A DNA stretch of 64,000 nt from Symsagittifera roscoffensis (Eukaryota; Xenacoelomorpha; Acoela; Convolutidae), in the NCBI RefSeq assembly GCF_963678635.1, contig NC_087069.1, positions 36,125,959 to 36,189,958 on the forward strand, given 5' to 3'. Numbering within the stretch: position 1 is the stretch's first letter; the number at the start of each line of letters is the position of its first letter. The notes beneath the pieces were generated by a model. It had not been told where the DNA came from. It saw nothing but the letters and a program-made list of their open reading frames with translations, and did not search any database. This document shows, one piece after another, positions 9,190 through 22,439 of the stretch. Made by a program: the position numbers and the translations under genes.

Positions 9190-10915
9190 AAGACCTTAAT
9201 TAACTTAGATTTAGAAAAATAGACTTTACAATTAGACAATTGCAAAAAACTGAAAAAATGTTAGATGAAATAGACAATTCATTAGAAATGTCTCTCCTAC
9301 TCAAAAGATCGCTGCCAATTTTCCAAACAATACGAGAAATACCAGGTATTGAGAGAAGACCAAGAACAAGGCACGATCTACGATTATGAAGAAACCTACC
9401 GATTGACTTCATGATAGTACGACGGAAACCGGAACAAACCTATGTTTTTAGAATACTTTCCGCATCAAATTCAAATTTTTATTTGCTGACATGAAATTCG
9501 AAGAAATTCTTCAGTAACCTCAATGATGCTAAACCTACTATACAATAACGACTGATAAAAACAACACAAGTCGTTTTCCCCAAAAAATCTGCACTAAATT
9601 AAAACATTTCAAATAAAATAATTTGTTGGTTAAAAGTACAAAAATTAGTTTATATAAAAATTAATTGTTAGTTTTAATAATCTATACACATCATTGCTTC
9701 ATCCCAGCTTCATCACCTAAAAAATAATAGCAAATTACAAAAAACTAACATCATCTAAACTCTAATCTTAAACCTTTTAAACTTAAAATTTTACATTAAA
9801 TCTTATCAAGGCTTATCGTTGTTTTCTCTTAAGTTATCTTAACTTAAATAACAGATCATCAAGGCTTTCCTTGGATCTTTAAAATCACTTAAATTAAATT
9901 TCTTTAACTCCTGATCATCATGGCTTCCTTTGGATCAAACGGAACAATTTTGGTCTCTCCTTTCCACATTTTTAAAGTGTCTAACGACTTCAAACGTCGA
10001 TTCACTACACAACCCTTTTTAACGATCCAGGAGTAATTGAAATTTTTGAAAGAACTAACCATTTTATTTAAGATAAACAGTGAAGAACTTCGGTTACTCA
10101 TCCTTCACTTGATCCCTGATCCCTTCCTCTTAGACGACCCAGGCTAAAACACCTAAACTTAGTAAGTCATAAAATAGTATCTAACGATTTCCTCGCGTTG
10201 TAATGTTACCTGCACCTTGTGAATTCATTTTCTATTATCCAACCCTTGATCACAAATCACAAACCCTAAGTAAGATTAGGTAAGTCTATCGTAAATTAGA
10301 ACTTAGTCACGAGAAAGTAAAAAATCATTCTCACGAATTTATATACTACTCTCATTCCAACCCGTCAAACTACGACATTCTATGCCCCAAGATACGATTA
10401 CCACACAAAACGCGTAGGGACTAACAATTTAAGAAATTAAAAATCTCTAATCCCAATATTGCATCAGCCATCCTAAACCTTATGCCAAGAGATAATCTAG
10501 GTAACAAACAAACAATCGTATTACATAATTGTTTAATTAAAAACGTAAGATACGACCTTGTAATCACACCACACAGCCAAACAATAGGACAAATTAGATT
10601 AAAAAAACAACACAAAAAAAAACAAGCATAACAAATTAAAAACAGATTATCAGAAAACGATTTTCAAACGAAGAAACGCAGTCTCAGAATCAGACACAAA
10701 CACAATACAGGAACTTCAAGATATAAAAGACTCAACAAACAATAACCCGAGCGACGCTCAAATATATTTTTCGGACTTAGAAACCACCCAACATTTTCGA
10801 ACTTAGAAGCCACAACGTCATCATCAAAAAAAGGAAAACTAATACGTCTATATAATTGGAATCAACCAATAAGACATATCGAATATTACACACTAACAGT
10901 TTTACAATAAAAAAC
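9190..10915 (+). other. Retroelement leader, noncoding
   Basis: A-rich 1.7-kb stretch between the primer-binding site and the first gag methionine, with stops in all frames. It is unusually long for a gypsy leader and may include an old insertion or a lost upstream frame. Confidence 0.5.
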
Positions 10916-13900
10916 ATGATTGAGTACAACGAAATTTTCGACGATTACTCGATACTCCCAATTTTCATGAAACCACAAAATGATCCCTTCCGATGACAAG
11001 TACAATTTTGTTGTAACTTAATTGCAAACTGAATTAGCCCATGTAAACAAGAATTTCCTGAAGTACAGATAAAACGACAAATCCTTGATCAGTACCTAAA
11101 AGATATATATAATATCACATCACATTATGGTGTATTTACAATCAAAATTGCATCGCCAAAACCAAATCACAAAAAACACCAAATACAAACAGACCAAATA
11201 GATATAGAATTCTCAAAAGTTTTTACAGACTATATAAAAAATATACAACACCAAAATTCCCAATGAGCAAATTTGTTATTCACAAACAATATATTTTCAA
11301 TTATTTCTAGCGATCTATCAATACTGGAATTGAAAAAATACAAGGTGACTCACCAGTTCAAACATCCCGACATACAGCTGTAAGACAAGAAAGAAGTATT
11401 TTCTCAAAATTTTTAAAAACAATCCGTGAAAACCTCACTAATAAAGATATATCACAAAATGTTGAACGCGATCTACAAAAGATACTAGCATGGTTTATAA
11501 TTGATTATTTTGTTCATAACATTGATCTTAAATCATTAGCAAGAAAAAATTTTCAACCACAAAACGATGAAACTATACTAGCAGATGAAACATATTAAGT
11601 TTGGAACCCTGAATGGTCTCATCCATCATTTATTAATATACCAACTGATACCTCAAGTCAAGCAATTACCACAGTTTCCAACAATAGAGATTATGTTAGA
11701 ATAACACCACTTACTATTGATGCAACACCTATAAACTAAAATTCACTATTCACTGATAGAGCAGGAAATAATAGTTAAAAATCGATGTTTATTAATCAAG
11801 AAAGATTAAACGGAAATATCAACCATACACAACAAGATATTCAAACTCCATCAGATTTCGTAAATGGGGAAATATTTGAAATAATGCCAACAACAACACA
11901 ACAAATCATTTCTCCAATTCACCCTACACTTACAACTCCAAAAAATAAAAACACAGCTACTCCACAAACAACTATACAATCGACAGTAAAACCTTCAGTT
12001 AATCCAAAATATTCACAAATGGCTTATCAAACATTTAGACCAGTAACAACATCAAGACAAACAAATAAGCAAAAGATGTCAAATAGAAATAACATCTCAG
12101 ATCATAACTATAATTTTTTCCAAAAATCCAAAAACAACAAAACCCCCCAGTATGAATAGTCAAAACCATTCACAATCACAAAATCAAAATGTACCACAAC
12201 AAACCTTTTCAATCAGTGTTTTTCAACGAGCAACCACGAACTACACTAGATCGTAGCTAAAATTATCCATTTTTTCAACAAAAAAAAACATAACAAACAA
12301 ACATCATATTAGAAATCAACCACATTACTCAGAAGTTGGAGAATAATATCATCAAAATCAACAACGATTCAATAAAATTTAGCAAAACAATTATTGGAAC
12401 ATTGATCAACCAGATCCTTTTTACCAACGAGATCTTTTCGAACCATATACACGAAACGAACAGAGACAAACAAGACATCACCCAATGTCATACAAAACAA
12501 TTTTCAATTACAAACATCTATCAGTACACAAAATTACCAACCAACTCAAATGCACTATGAAATCTCACTACCATATTATCTACAACAACACGAAATAACA
12601 AAATATTAACTTACAAATTTTTATCAAATACCAAATGCCACAGAATCACTACAAATGACTATGAAACCATACCTTATGGGTGGATCCTCTATATCTTCAA
12701 ATAAGCCACTAATGGTGTTCACATTTACCGATCCTGAATACCCAGTAGAAGATTGTTTAAATGCAGTCACAGTCAATTTGATTTTGAATATAGGACCTGA
12801 ACCAGTAAGTACACCACTTCATCAAAATTGGATACATAGACGCACAGCCATAATCCAAACCACACTTGATGGCCCAGCCCAAAAATGGTATTCATTTTTA
12901 CCTAGAGATATTAAGTCCGATTGGAAAAGATTCACACAAGAATTTTCAAAAATGTTCGACAAAAATGTTCGAGGAAGAAATCAACAACACCAAAGAGTCT
13001 TATGCAATGAAATTCGTGGAATCCCAAACGAAACAATTAAACAACTTGCAGTAAGAATTGAAAAAATAGTAAGAAATACGCATTATTATGAGAACACAAA
13101 AATGACAGAATTGTTATTGATGACTCTAACACCTCAATAAAGAAAATAGCATTAAAAAGAGAGCATCACATTCATCTTCAAATCGAAAACCCGATATAGA
13201 CTTCAGAAAACTATTAGATAAACTAGAACAAGCCGAAATCACTACGAAACTGGAAGAAACAGAAAATTTAAAACTACAATATGTAAACAACATTCGAACC
13301 ACTTCTTCCCAAATAAATAATATCCATGACTCTGACACTGAATTAGCTGAAAAAATCACTCAAATTTTAAATATCTACGAGAAAAACCCAAATCTTAAAG
13401 GCAAACAATCATTCAAAAAATGATGTAACTATTACCGTAGATACGGACACAGCATTGCTCAATGTAGACAAAAACAACAAGATAATCAAAACAAACCACA
13501 AAAGCATAGAGAACCAAATAAATCATTTTACCAATACATGAAAAAAATACCAAAATTTACCGAATAAAAACATTCACAGTAAAAATAGTTCAGGGAACCA
13601 CTTCCTGACGAACATGATACTTCTAGAGAACAATCACTCTACAGATTTAACTATCGTGGAAGATCGCCAGATCAAAGAAATTCACGAAATTTCTCACAAA
13701 ATAGATATAGTTGATCAAACATTCAAAATAACCAGTATCGAAATAACTTTTCAAGATCAAACTCAATTAGAAGCAACTACTCAAATTATAACAGGAATAG
13801 CTCAAACTCAAACCCCCAAAACAGATATTATTTAAACGATCGTTCTAGAAAATCCTCATACCATAGAAACTGAAACTATTCAAACAATAGGAAAAGACAA

Positions 13901-14507
13901 AATCAAAATAACAGATCACGAAACTATTCAAAGAATAGCTCAAACTATAATTATTATCAAAATAGATTACCTGACAATTCTCAGAATAGAAACTCAAATT
14001 ATGAAACTTGACAAAGAAATTATTCTCAATCACCGCACAAAAATAATACAAAATATAAAAATTCACAACAAAACTATAGAAGAAGTACACCTAAACAACA
14101 AAGACAAATAAACCAAGTACAATCAACTGAAGAAACTCAATCGAATCATCGCGGTTTTGATAACACAGAAACCACAGAATTACACCTATTTCATGTAATT
14201 TGCGAATCCACAGACGATGAGAGCAAGACAGAAAATACGCTTTCAGTAAACATGCTTCAGATTGAAAACGAATACGAAAAACCAATCGAATCGAATTATT
14301 ACCAAAACAATAATAAACATTTCCAAAACCCTGATAATACTCAGGAAATAACAGACTGTACTAAACAGGAACTTAAAAGCAGTTCAAGCACAAACAATAT
14401 ATATCAGAATACGTCAAATAAAATACAATTACCCAAAGAAAAAGTTTGGACAATCCCACTTCTTTTAGAAAGTCCAAAAAGAAAAATTTTTTAATCACCA
14501 GACCCCG
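10916..14507 (+). pseudogene. gag: gag-like gene of the gypsy element (broken)
   Basis: ATG at 10916 starts MIEYNEIFDDYSILP. The frame carries an early TGA where Trp is likely (FR*QVQF) and shifts several times after about 11270. The 12655-13140 segment encodes the capsid-type core: LDGPAQKWYSFLPRDI, followed by a W/F-rich helix and an EIRGIPNETIKQLA turn, as in gypsy Gag. A CCHC-type knuckle follows near 13430 (CNYYRRYGHSIAQC), with the second Cys replaced by Tyr and a stop just before it. From 13600 to 14500 the frame is Arg/Ser/Asn/Tyr-rich, then acidic, a nucleocapsid-like tail reaching protease. Gag would package the element RNA. It is certainly non-functional here. Confidence 0.65.
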
Positions 14508-14740
14508 AAATGGATTTTTTAACAGACTCAGGAGCAGAATCAAATATAATAAAAATCCCTACATGGAATGAAATACAAACCTTTCATCCAAAATTTATAC
14601 CCTCTAAAACCTCAAGCAAATTAGCTACAGCACAAGGATCAAGTTTAAATAACTTTTGAAAAATCCAATTATTCTATTTTCCCACTTGAACAATGAAATA
14701 GAATAAACTTTTAACCAAACCATTCAAACAAACATTCCAT
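14508..14740 (+). pseudogene. Retroviral-type aspartic protease remnant
   Basis: After a TAA at about 14492 the frame reads PDPEMDFLTDSGAESN. DSG is the active-site triad of retroelement proteases, which cleave Gag-Pol. The downstream part is frameshifted (GSSLNNF followed by a stop) and the homologous reading ends where a fold-back duplication begins at 14741, so the C-terminal half is lost. Confidence 0.55.
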
Positions 14741-14860
14741 ATCACAGATATGAAACACAATATCGTTGTAATACCATTTAATACTAAAAATATTCCCACT
14801 ATTAATATTTTAAATAGTAATATATGGTATTCCAACGATATTGTATTATATATCTGTAAT
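14741..14860. repeat. Fold-back inverted duplication at the protease/RT breakpoint
   Basis: The 40 bases 14741-14780 pair with the reverse complement of 14821-14860 at 34 of 40 positions, including ACAATATCGTT and AATACCAT. The 40-bp loop is itself partly self-complementary (ACTATT...AAATAGT). Immediately after the right arm the pol sequence resumes deep in the RT thumb, so the inverted copy marks the edge of the RT deletion. Confidence 0.75.
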
Positions 14861-14879
14861 TACGATTATTATAGAAGGA

Positions 14880-15530
14880 ATTACGATAACTCCATTAAGT
14901 TCCCGCACAGACGCAATGATCAAACTTCAACCTCCATCAAATAAAAAGAAAATCCAAGGATTCCTCTGAATGCTTAATTTCTTAAGTAAATGCGTCTTTA
15001 AAATGCAACTATATTTAAAACCATTTTATAACATTCTCAGACAGCAAAATAATTTTGAATGGACAACAGAAAACCAAAACGATTTGAAGAAAAAAAACCA
15101 CTTGTCACTGAAAGAATATCAAATTTAATCTCGGGTCCGGACCACCCCTTTTGATGCTGTGGGCGATGCTTCAAATTTTAGCATCGGCGCAGCTTTTTTA
15201 CAATCACACAGGGGAACAAATAAAATGAATCTTATTTCAGCACACTCAAGACTATTTACACAAGCTGAACTTAGACTCTCTACACTTATGAGAGAAAGCA
15301 CCGCTATAAAAAACACTCTCACAGAATATAAATTTTTAATACTTGGATCAAAACATCCAACAGTTCTCTTCACAGACCATAAACCTAGAAATTTTCTTTT
15401 TAAACAGAAGTCAAATCCAAACCAAGAAGTTAATAGATTTCAATTAATTTTAATGAAATTTCCAAACCTTAATATAGTTTGGACAGCAGGAAAAAAACTT
15501 GCACTACCAGATACACTCAGTTGAAACACA
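14880..15530 (+). pseudogene. pol: RT thumb remnant plus RNase H domain of pol
   Basis: The segment starts with the end of the reverse transcriptase (LQPPSNKKKIQGFL, then a stop and MLNFLSK). RNase H follows, best preserved at 15159-15524: catalytic Asp in GDASNFSIGAAFLQSH, Glu in LRLSTLMRESTAI, Asp in LFTDHKP, and the closing WTAGKKLALPDTLS before a TGA. RNase H degrades the RNA of the cDNA hybrid. The RT palm with its YxDD box is absent between protease and this point. Frameshifts occur near 15120. Confidence 0.7.
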
Positions 15531-15639
15531 CCACCTGAATTATTAACAAGAAAAACAACAGTGGAAAAAACACAAAATATTAAGTTTTTTTTTGCAAAAG
15601 ACGAAACATCACCAAGATTTTATGCAAGTATGCAGTAAA

Positions 15640-16355
15640 AACTGACATTGATCAAACACAAATAAATAACTTACAACACTTCCCATTATAATTAGATTGC
15701 CAAAATAATCACTACAAAGTAGACCTCCTAGCAAACACTACATTTAAACCAGTACCATATTCATCATGGATCAAAAACAATACACAACAAAAACCACTCA
15801 AACAAAAATGTACAGAACAAAAAATAAACAGCCATTTAAAAAAAAACCAAATTTTAGAATACCAAACATCCGATTTAAAAGTACCCTGTTTACCACTAAG
15901 TATGATACTCATCCCATTTCACATTTGCAAAACAATTGCAAACACACATTTGCAAACACAACAAGAAATTTATCAAAAAATTTATCAAAACACACATTTG
16001 CAAACACACATTTGCAAACACAACCATGAAATTTATCAAAAAATAGCCAAAACAAATTATTATAAAGACAGAATCTTCATTCCCAAACAAATTCACGATT
16101 CACACCAGCTACAAATTTAACAATTGAAACATTTGTCTTAATCCCAAATTTTGTAATACAAAAAGCAAAATCTAAAAAATTACAATCAATCCGAAAAGGA
16201 CCATTTCAATATAATGATAAGCCCACTGATGTAACATATAAATTATCGATTCAAATAAAAAAAGAAATAGTCAACATAGAAACAATCCTTTACCCTATTA
16301 CCCAAAAGAATACGCTCTTTGCGAATTAACACAATTATGCTCCTTTACAGGACTT
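15640..16355 (+). repeat. Internal duplicate of pol with the integrase core deleted
   Basis: The 15640-15912 sequence (ACTGACATTGATCAAACACA...TACCCTGTTTACCACTAAG) recurs at 16355-16630. The 16010-16340 sequence (GACAGAATCTTCATTCCC...CTCCTTTACAGGACT) recurs at 17500-17830. This unit therefore holds both ends of the later full unit but lacks about 0.8 kb of integrase. It is a tandem duplication followed by a deletion, or recombination between two copies. Confidence 0.75.
15915..16045 (+). repeat. Short tandem repeat at a deletion junction
   Basis: ACACATTTGCAAACAC occurs about four times, interleaved with AAATTTATCAAAAA repeated three times, exactly where the integrase core is missing from the duplicated pol unit. 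It suggests slippage during repair or reverse transcription. Confidence 0.7.
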
Positions 16356-17480
16356 AAAGTAAAAACTGACATTGATCAAACACAAATAAATATCTTGAAA
16401 CACTTCCCATTATATTTAGATTGGCAAAAAATCACTACGAGACAGACCTCTTAGCAAACTCTACATTTAAAGCAATACCATATTCATCATGGATTAAAAA
16501 CAATACACAACGAAAACCACTGATACAAAAATGTACAGAACAAAGAATGTACAGCCATTTAAATAAACCAAATTTTAGAATAACAAACATCCGATTTAAA
16601 AGTACCCTGTTTACCACTAAGTTTGATACTCATAGCATTTCACATTTCACATTCCTTAAACACTAAAGGACATGCAGGATCGGAAAAAACATACGAAATC
16701 TCTATTCAAAATTTTTAATTTCCAAATGCACCAAATTGGATCAAAGTATTATGCAAAGATTGCATAACATGCCATTTAAATAAATCATACTCACTTCAAA
16801 AACAAATAGCAGAAAAACAAGATTTTAACGGACAAAGTTCATATTTTAACCACAAAATTTCATATGATACAAAAGGATCAATATCACCCTCTTTAGAAGG
16901 AAACTCGTATATAATGGTCACAGTTGACGCATTTACACACTAAGTAGCACTCAACCCAGTACCTCCTTGTAATGCCTATTATGCATGTACAACACTTTAT
17001 GAACACTGGATAGCGAAACTGGGATTACCAGAAATCCTTGTCACAGATAATGGCACTGAGTTCATCAATATTAAAATGCTCACATTATGCCACTTAAATA
17101 ACATCAAACACAAACCACGAAAATCTCATGCCCCTTGGACTAATGGCTTACTCGAAGGATTGAACCGTTCACTACAAGAATACCTCAGATGTATCATAAA
17201 CGGAAATGATACAAGGTATACTGAATGGTCAACAGATGTAAAACTATTCCCCTTGGCTTACAATTCACAAATAACAACAACCTTATGAAATGGTTTTTAA
17301 TCGAAAGCCACGGAAACTAATAATGTTCACAGCAAACTCCTCAAAAAACACACAAGGTTATTGCCAACCTACAAAAGAATCAATGTGTCATAATCTACCA
17401 TTACATACACACAATGAAGATCATTTTCATCACCCACAAATCTTAAAATTAGCCTCCGGCACACATAACGAATGAATTTT
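16356..17480 (+). pseudogene. pol: Integrase domain of the gypsy element
   Basis: Reads through an HHCC-type zinc domain (KGHAGSEKTY, then CKDCITCHLN) into the DDE core: first Asp in SYDTKGSISPS, second in LVTDNGTEFIN, and Glu in LLEGLNRSLQEYL about 35 residues later. Integrase joins element cDNA to host DNA. Best frames are 17076-17288 and 17290-17475. Stops interrupt HIQNF, FTH*VALNP and TTL*NGF. It is enough to classify the element as Ty3/gypsy-like but is inactive. Confidence 0.7.
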
Positions 17481-17489
17481 AAGCAGAGA

Positions 17490-18160
17490 CAAAAAAACAC
17501 AATGAAATTTATGAAAAATAGCCAAAAATAACTATTAAAAAGACAGAATGTTCATTCCCAAATAAATTCACGATTCACACCAGCTACAAATTTAAAAATT
17601 GGAACATTTGTCTTAATCCCAAATTTTGTGATACAAAAAGGAATATCTAAAATTTACAACCAATCCGAAAAGGACCATTTGAAAATTATGACAAGCCCAG
17701 TGATGTAACATATAAATTATCGATTCAAATAAAAAAGAAATTGTTCAACATAGAAACAATCGTTTACCCTATTACCAAAACGAATACGCTCTTCGCAAAC
17801 TAACACAATTATGCTCCTTTACAGGACTCAAAGTTGTCCACGACAACTCAGATATTAATAAAAAAAAAACAAATGATATAAATTTATAAATTGTTCACCA
17901 CAATTTTAAGAAACAAAAAACAAAGAAAATACCCGACAACAATTCCAAGAAATAAGCAAGAAACAAACACCTCAGAAACAAAAAACCAAAAATTAGAAGA
18001 AAAAACTGTACCACAGGAAATAAAAGAAAACTCTCAACAACGACAATCTTTGCGACTTCGAAATCATCCACGTTACGGTTACAAATTCTTCATTCCACCA
18101 TCTAAAATATTGAAGACAGTTGAATTCCAAAAACCCCCTTCGAATTATCTATCAATTTAA
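17490..18160 (+). pseudogene. pol: C-terminal tail of pol
   Basis: After the integrase core the sequence carries the post-core segment also found at 16010-16340 (FTPATNLKIGTFVLIPNF in one frame). A Lys/Glu/Gln-rich stretch follows, then 17891-18160, ending RQSLRLRNHPRYGYKFFIPP and NYLSI before TAA. The basic RLRNHPRY motif fits a pol C-terminus. Two frameshifts. Confidence 0.5.
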
Positions 18161-19190
18161 ACTTTCAGAAATATAGCAAATTTTTCTCCTCTTTTCTAAA
18201 AAGTCATGCTGACACTCTTGAACAACTAGTTCAACTTTAGTTGATCAGAAGCTATCTAAACATCACCTCATTCTGACACCACTTCTTTAGCCGACATTTT
18301 GCAAAATTCAAACATAAATGTAACCATAACTAGAAGACCTCCAGGTCAAAAATAAGCAACAAGCTCATATTTGACAACCGGAAAAAAAACAAAATCTAAG
18401 TATCACAACCCTCCTCTATCAACTGGCATAAAGATCAATAATATTGTCCCAACTTACACTCCGAGTTTCCCTTAAGGAAAAAAAATAAATTAGCCTGAAG
18501 AAAATTAGGACATAATCATTTAGCCTAAAGTACAAAAATTTCCTAGATACCCCCGATCATCCAATAAATAAAACAAAATCAAGAAGCCCATTCATAGACC
18601 TTGAGACTCCTCTTCACCAAAAATTGCCCATATCCAACCCACTTGTCAAAAATCAATAAACAATCCGACCACACTCAAACTTTGCCTCAAAAAGAAAAAA
18701 CAATAATTCGGCAAGAACGGATCATTTCTTAAATGCTTCTTTCCAAATCAGTCAGCCTTCTACAAAACATAACTTCAAAACTTTTTTCAATCCTATCAAT
18801 CTTTTTTTCAAAACATCATATTTTTCATTAGAGATACTTTCGAACTATTTCTCTTTCACTTCATAATTTTTTGCAGTTTTTTCATAATTTTTTATTCACA
18901 CCACAATACCTACCTCAACTTTGCAAAAGTTCATGAACACCTCCTCAGGTACGATGTTTCAACATTTATATAAATGGTAAGACAATTATTCAACAAGAAA
19001 GACATTTTTCTTCTTTTAGTAATTTTTTCACATTTCTAATATCCCTTATTCTGACAAAATGCAAATGTATAAGAAAAGCAATATCAACTTTTGTACTAGC
19101 AACAAAATTTTTAATCATTTTCATACGAGAATATTGTAATCAACATAAATTTTCTTCATCGGTAAAAATTTTAAAGCAAATTTTAAAATT
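18161..19190 (+). other. Spacer between pol and env-like region
   Basis: A/C-rich on the + strand like the rest of the element, with stops in all frames. The 18960-19160 part has fragments of hydrophobic reading (FFLLLVIFSHF) that could be a ruined signal peptide for the downstream frame; this is only a guess. Confidence 0.35.
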
Positions 19191-19199
19191 GCTAATCAA

Positions 19200-22100
19200 A
19201 AACCCACACAACAGTCCCAGAAATCTCCAACAACACCAACATCTAGTCAAGCAAATCACCCTCAATCATCAATACGTATTTCTTTTCAAGAAAACCCATA
19301 TACATTTGAGGAAAGACATTCACTATTACAGGAACCTTTAGAAACTGTAGTTCGCCAAGCACCCCTAAGCGAACCACAATACGAACCAACATATAGTATA
19401 TACCCTTTTCTTCAGCATGACATAATAGAACAAGACATCCAAGTCAAAGCCAAAATACATCCACAATAAATAGACAAGTTATACATCCTAGACGAAAAAG
19501 AAAATTTACAATTCCCAGAGTTCATTTTAATATACTCTCATCACCAACACCAAATCCTTTGGATCTTTCCAGTAGTGCCATTCAAAGTCCTCCCCCACCA
19601 TTACAATCTGCCTCACAAAAAAAACACTCCGAACACACCATCGGATAACTTAGAATCAACCCCCACATCCGAAAAAACCCCCACATCACGACCAGAAACC
19701 CTCTTACTTCCTCCAACCCCTTCAATAAGTCAGACATCAACGACATCATTTCCTCCAAATTTTCCTACACATTTAGACGATAGATATAAGGAACAGTTAA
19801 ACAATAATATACCCCTACGATTAGTGTGGAATACATTCATAGCACTCCCACCATTATTCGGTCATAGCCTCGACAGTAACAGACTACACAAATGGGCACT
19901 CAATGATTACAATGAAGACACGAAATTCACAAAGACAAACACGAACACAACATACAAATCCTTACACAAGACAATCTAACAATTAAATTTGAAATAAAAT
20001 TGATGTTAAACGAGTTAGTACATCACCCTATCTCCTTAGCTCTACCAAGTATAACAGCTCAATCATTGCCTCCTTCATTTATCACAAAAGAAATTATCTA
20101 TAAGTTTGATAGATTTACAAGAAAGACCCTTGGATACATCACATTCTATAACCAATACTCGGGACTATCCTTCATATGAATTTTTAATAATCTTTTTCCT
20201 CCAAACCCTCTCTCCCATTTTTTTTTCAGAACCAACATCACATAAAAACCCTTACCCTCGAACAGGACCACAAAATTCATTAGTCTACACTATGATTGTG
20301 AAGAAAATGAACAAAAAACACAACATAAACCAAGTAACTCAATGCGAATCAGAACCACAAGAAATAGAAACAACGAATATATTAGCCACACTTAATTCAA
20401 AAGCCTGAGCTACTACATTAACAGGATACAAGTTTACAGCAACATTCTCAAAGAAAAAAATACATTGTTTCCAAGTCTCCAATGGAAACAAAAATAGACT
20501 TGATCACGAATCCTTCCATCAAATTAATAAAAAAGAATTTTACATCTTAGTCCTGAAGATTGTAAAAACGATCTCAATCGATTAAAATTAACCACAAGTA
20601 AAGGTAAATATTCAAGTTTTACAAATATTGAATCCACGGCACACATGGACGGTTAACTTATTATCTCTATGATAAAAATTGGATACCACACGTTGGATTA
20701 AACAACCCTTCTAATTGCAAAGCTGACACAAAAACAAAAGATATCGGGAAGTTATGTTTTTTAAGGGAAAATTCAATTAGAAAAAGTTTAATCAACATGA
20801 TATTTAAAAGAGGACAAAATAATTTATCAAGGAATACGATTACCTTAGAAAAATGACCCAGGATATTGCGATCCAACAACAAGAACACAAGCATCAATTG
20901 TTTGGTTCTCAGAAGACACATGTACCACATTTCAAGTTGCAAGAATACACGTATGAATGATCAAATTTCATCAAAAATACTTTATTGAATCCATCCCTTA
21001 TGATAAAGTAAAACCTTAAAAAATCCGACAAAAGAATCAACGTTTCAACAATATCAATTTTATAGAAAACTAAATGACACGTTTTCAAGTCTACCCAGAA
21101 ACAGAACTTGCTAGCAAATATGACACTCAACTTTATAAAACACAATACCCAGAAATTCTTGTCGAATACGAAAAAGGTATCGACATGAAAACAGAAAAAC
21201 GAAAAATTGAACTAACCCACCACATCGCATTTCAAATAGTGACGAAACTCATACATCCCAGTAACATTTCTAAAACCCACGGGAAGAACTGGTGGAAAAA
21301 TTTGACCACAAGACAAAAGCAGTACACGCTTACAAGAAACATCACTCATGAACAATGCCTATTTTGGTGCAATTCACTATGACATCCACTTAGACATGAA
21401 ATTAGGCTATACAATAAGTAGAATTTTTCAAGAAATATCCCTATCAGAACTAGAAACGGCTCATCAATTATATGAACTTGAACGAACACAAATTTTACAA
21501 TCACCTGCACTTGAAACATTAAAAACACCATATGCAGGATATTTTTTGTCAGGAAATAGATCAAACTTTATCGACTACGAAGGAAATATATTATGGTATT
21601 ACACATGTACGAAAAAATTATCACCATTATATATAATTGAGGACAAAAACTTTTACAAAAGAATCCCCATATTCTACAAAAATAAAAAACATCTTGTTGA
21701 CACAATTTCTAGAAGAACTTATTTTTGGGATACAGCTGTCCCATGTGGATCTGAAAATAGCCACAATGTTGTACATTTAAACCTCGATGAAGATAAATAT
21801 TATCTTCTCACACCATACCCTTCAATTATGCCACCATTAAAGAAATTTTCATCAGAAAGTAGTAAAGCTTTTGCTAGAAACCCAAATATAGATTTACAAT
21901 CAATAGGTATATACTCCAGAACAGATACACAACATCGCATCCGCATACAATAATTTCAATAACTCCTTACAAAAATGGATACAATACAAAGACAATCGAT
22001 TGACCAAAACTTAAGAAAACTTGCAGAAACCGCAGGATTTTCAGATCTCTATACACAAGACTACAGTGGATACTTTAAAGATATAAAAGATTACATTTAT

Positions 22101-22300
22101 CTACACGGTGAAAAATACCTTCCACAAGATATATCACCCATCAAAATCTTTAGTTTTGTAAATTTAAAAAATGAACTACTCACCCTTCTAGGATGGCCCT
22201 ACTACATTATGTTTGACTAAAGATTGACTATATTATATGCAATGTTTAACTTTTTTGGTGTCTCTTTTAATTATTGAAAGGAGTCTATAATACATGCGCA
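19200..22300 (+). pseudogene. env-like gene of the LTR element (broken)
   Basis: 19200-19980 is Pro/Ser/Thr-rich (NLESTPTSEKTPTSRPE), as in a stalk or mucin-like region, and 20000-21060 is heavily frameshifted. The best part is 21074-21382 and then, after a one-base shift near 21360, 21348-22220. There it reads YFGAIHYDIHLDMKLGY, a Leu/Glu helix, PYAGYFLSGNRSNF, KRIPIFYKNK and a Cys in AVPCGSEN. Two stops (21951, 21960) interrupt that frame. Around 22225 a hydrophobic stretch (ILYAMFNFFGVSFNY) could be a membrane anchor. Position after pol and the cysteine-bearing domain suggest an envelope glycoprotein, but no cleavage site or fusion peptide is recognisable. The gene is dead. Confidence 0.45.
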
Positions 22301-22439
22301 ATACACACACAAGTAAACAAGCAAGCAAGTGTAGCACGCATACTTTTCGCAGGATTCTTCGGAATATTTTCAACCTCAATTAACGAAATATTTTAGACGC
22401 TCAAATAAGTGAAGATAATAAAAAACCATCAACCACTCC

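Noticed and set aside
10916-18160. Stop-codon reassignment, because several TGA codons sit where Trp is expected
   Set aside because: TAA and TAG interrupt the same domains (for example FTH*VALNP), frameshifts are common, and the intact right-edge gene uses TGA as its terminator. Ordinary decay explains it.
10916-18160. Pure G-to-A hypermutation of the gypsy element
   Set aside because: Some stops need other changes (DTLS followed by TGA where Arg CGA is likely, and a TAC to TAA transversion), so a single-type editing signature is not supported by eye. A counted spectrum would be needed.
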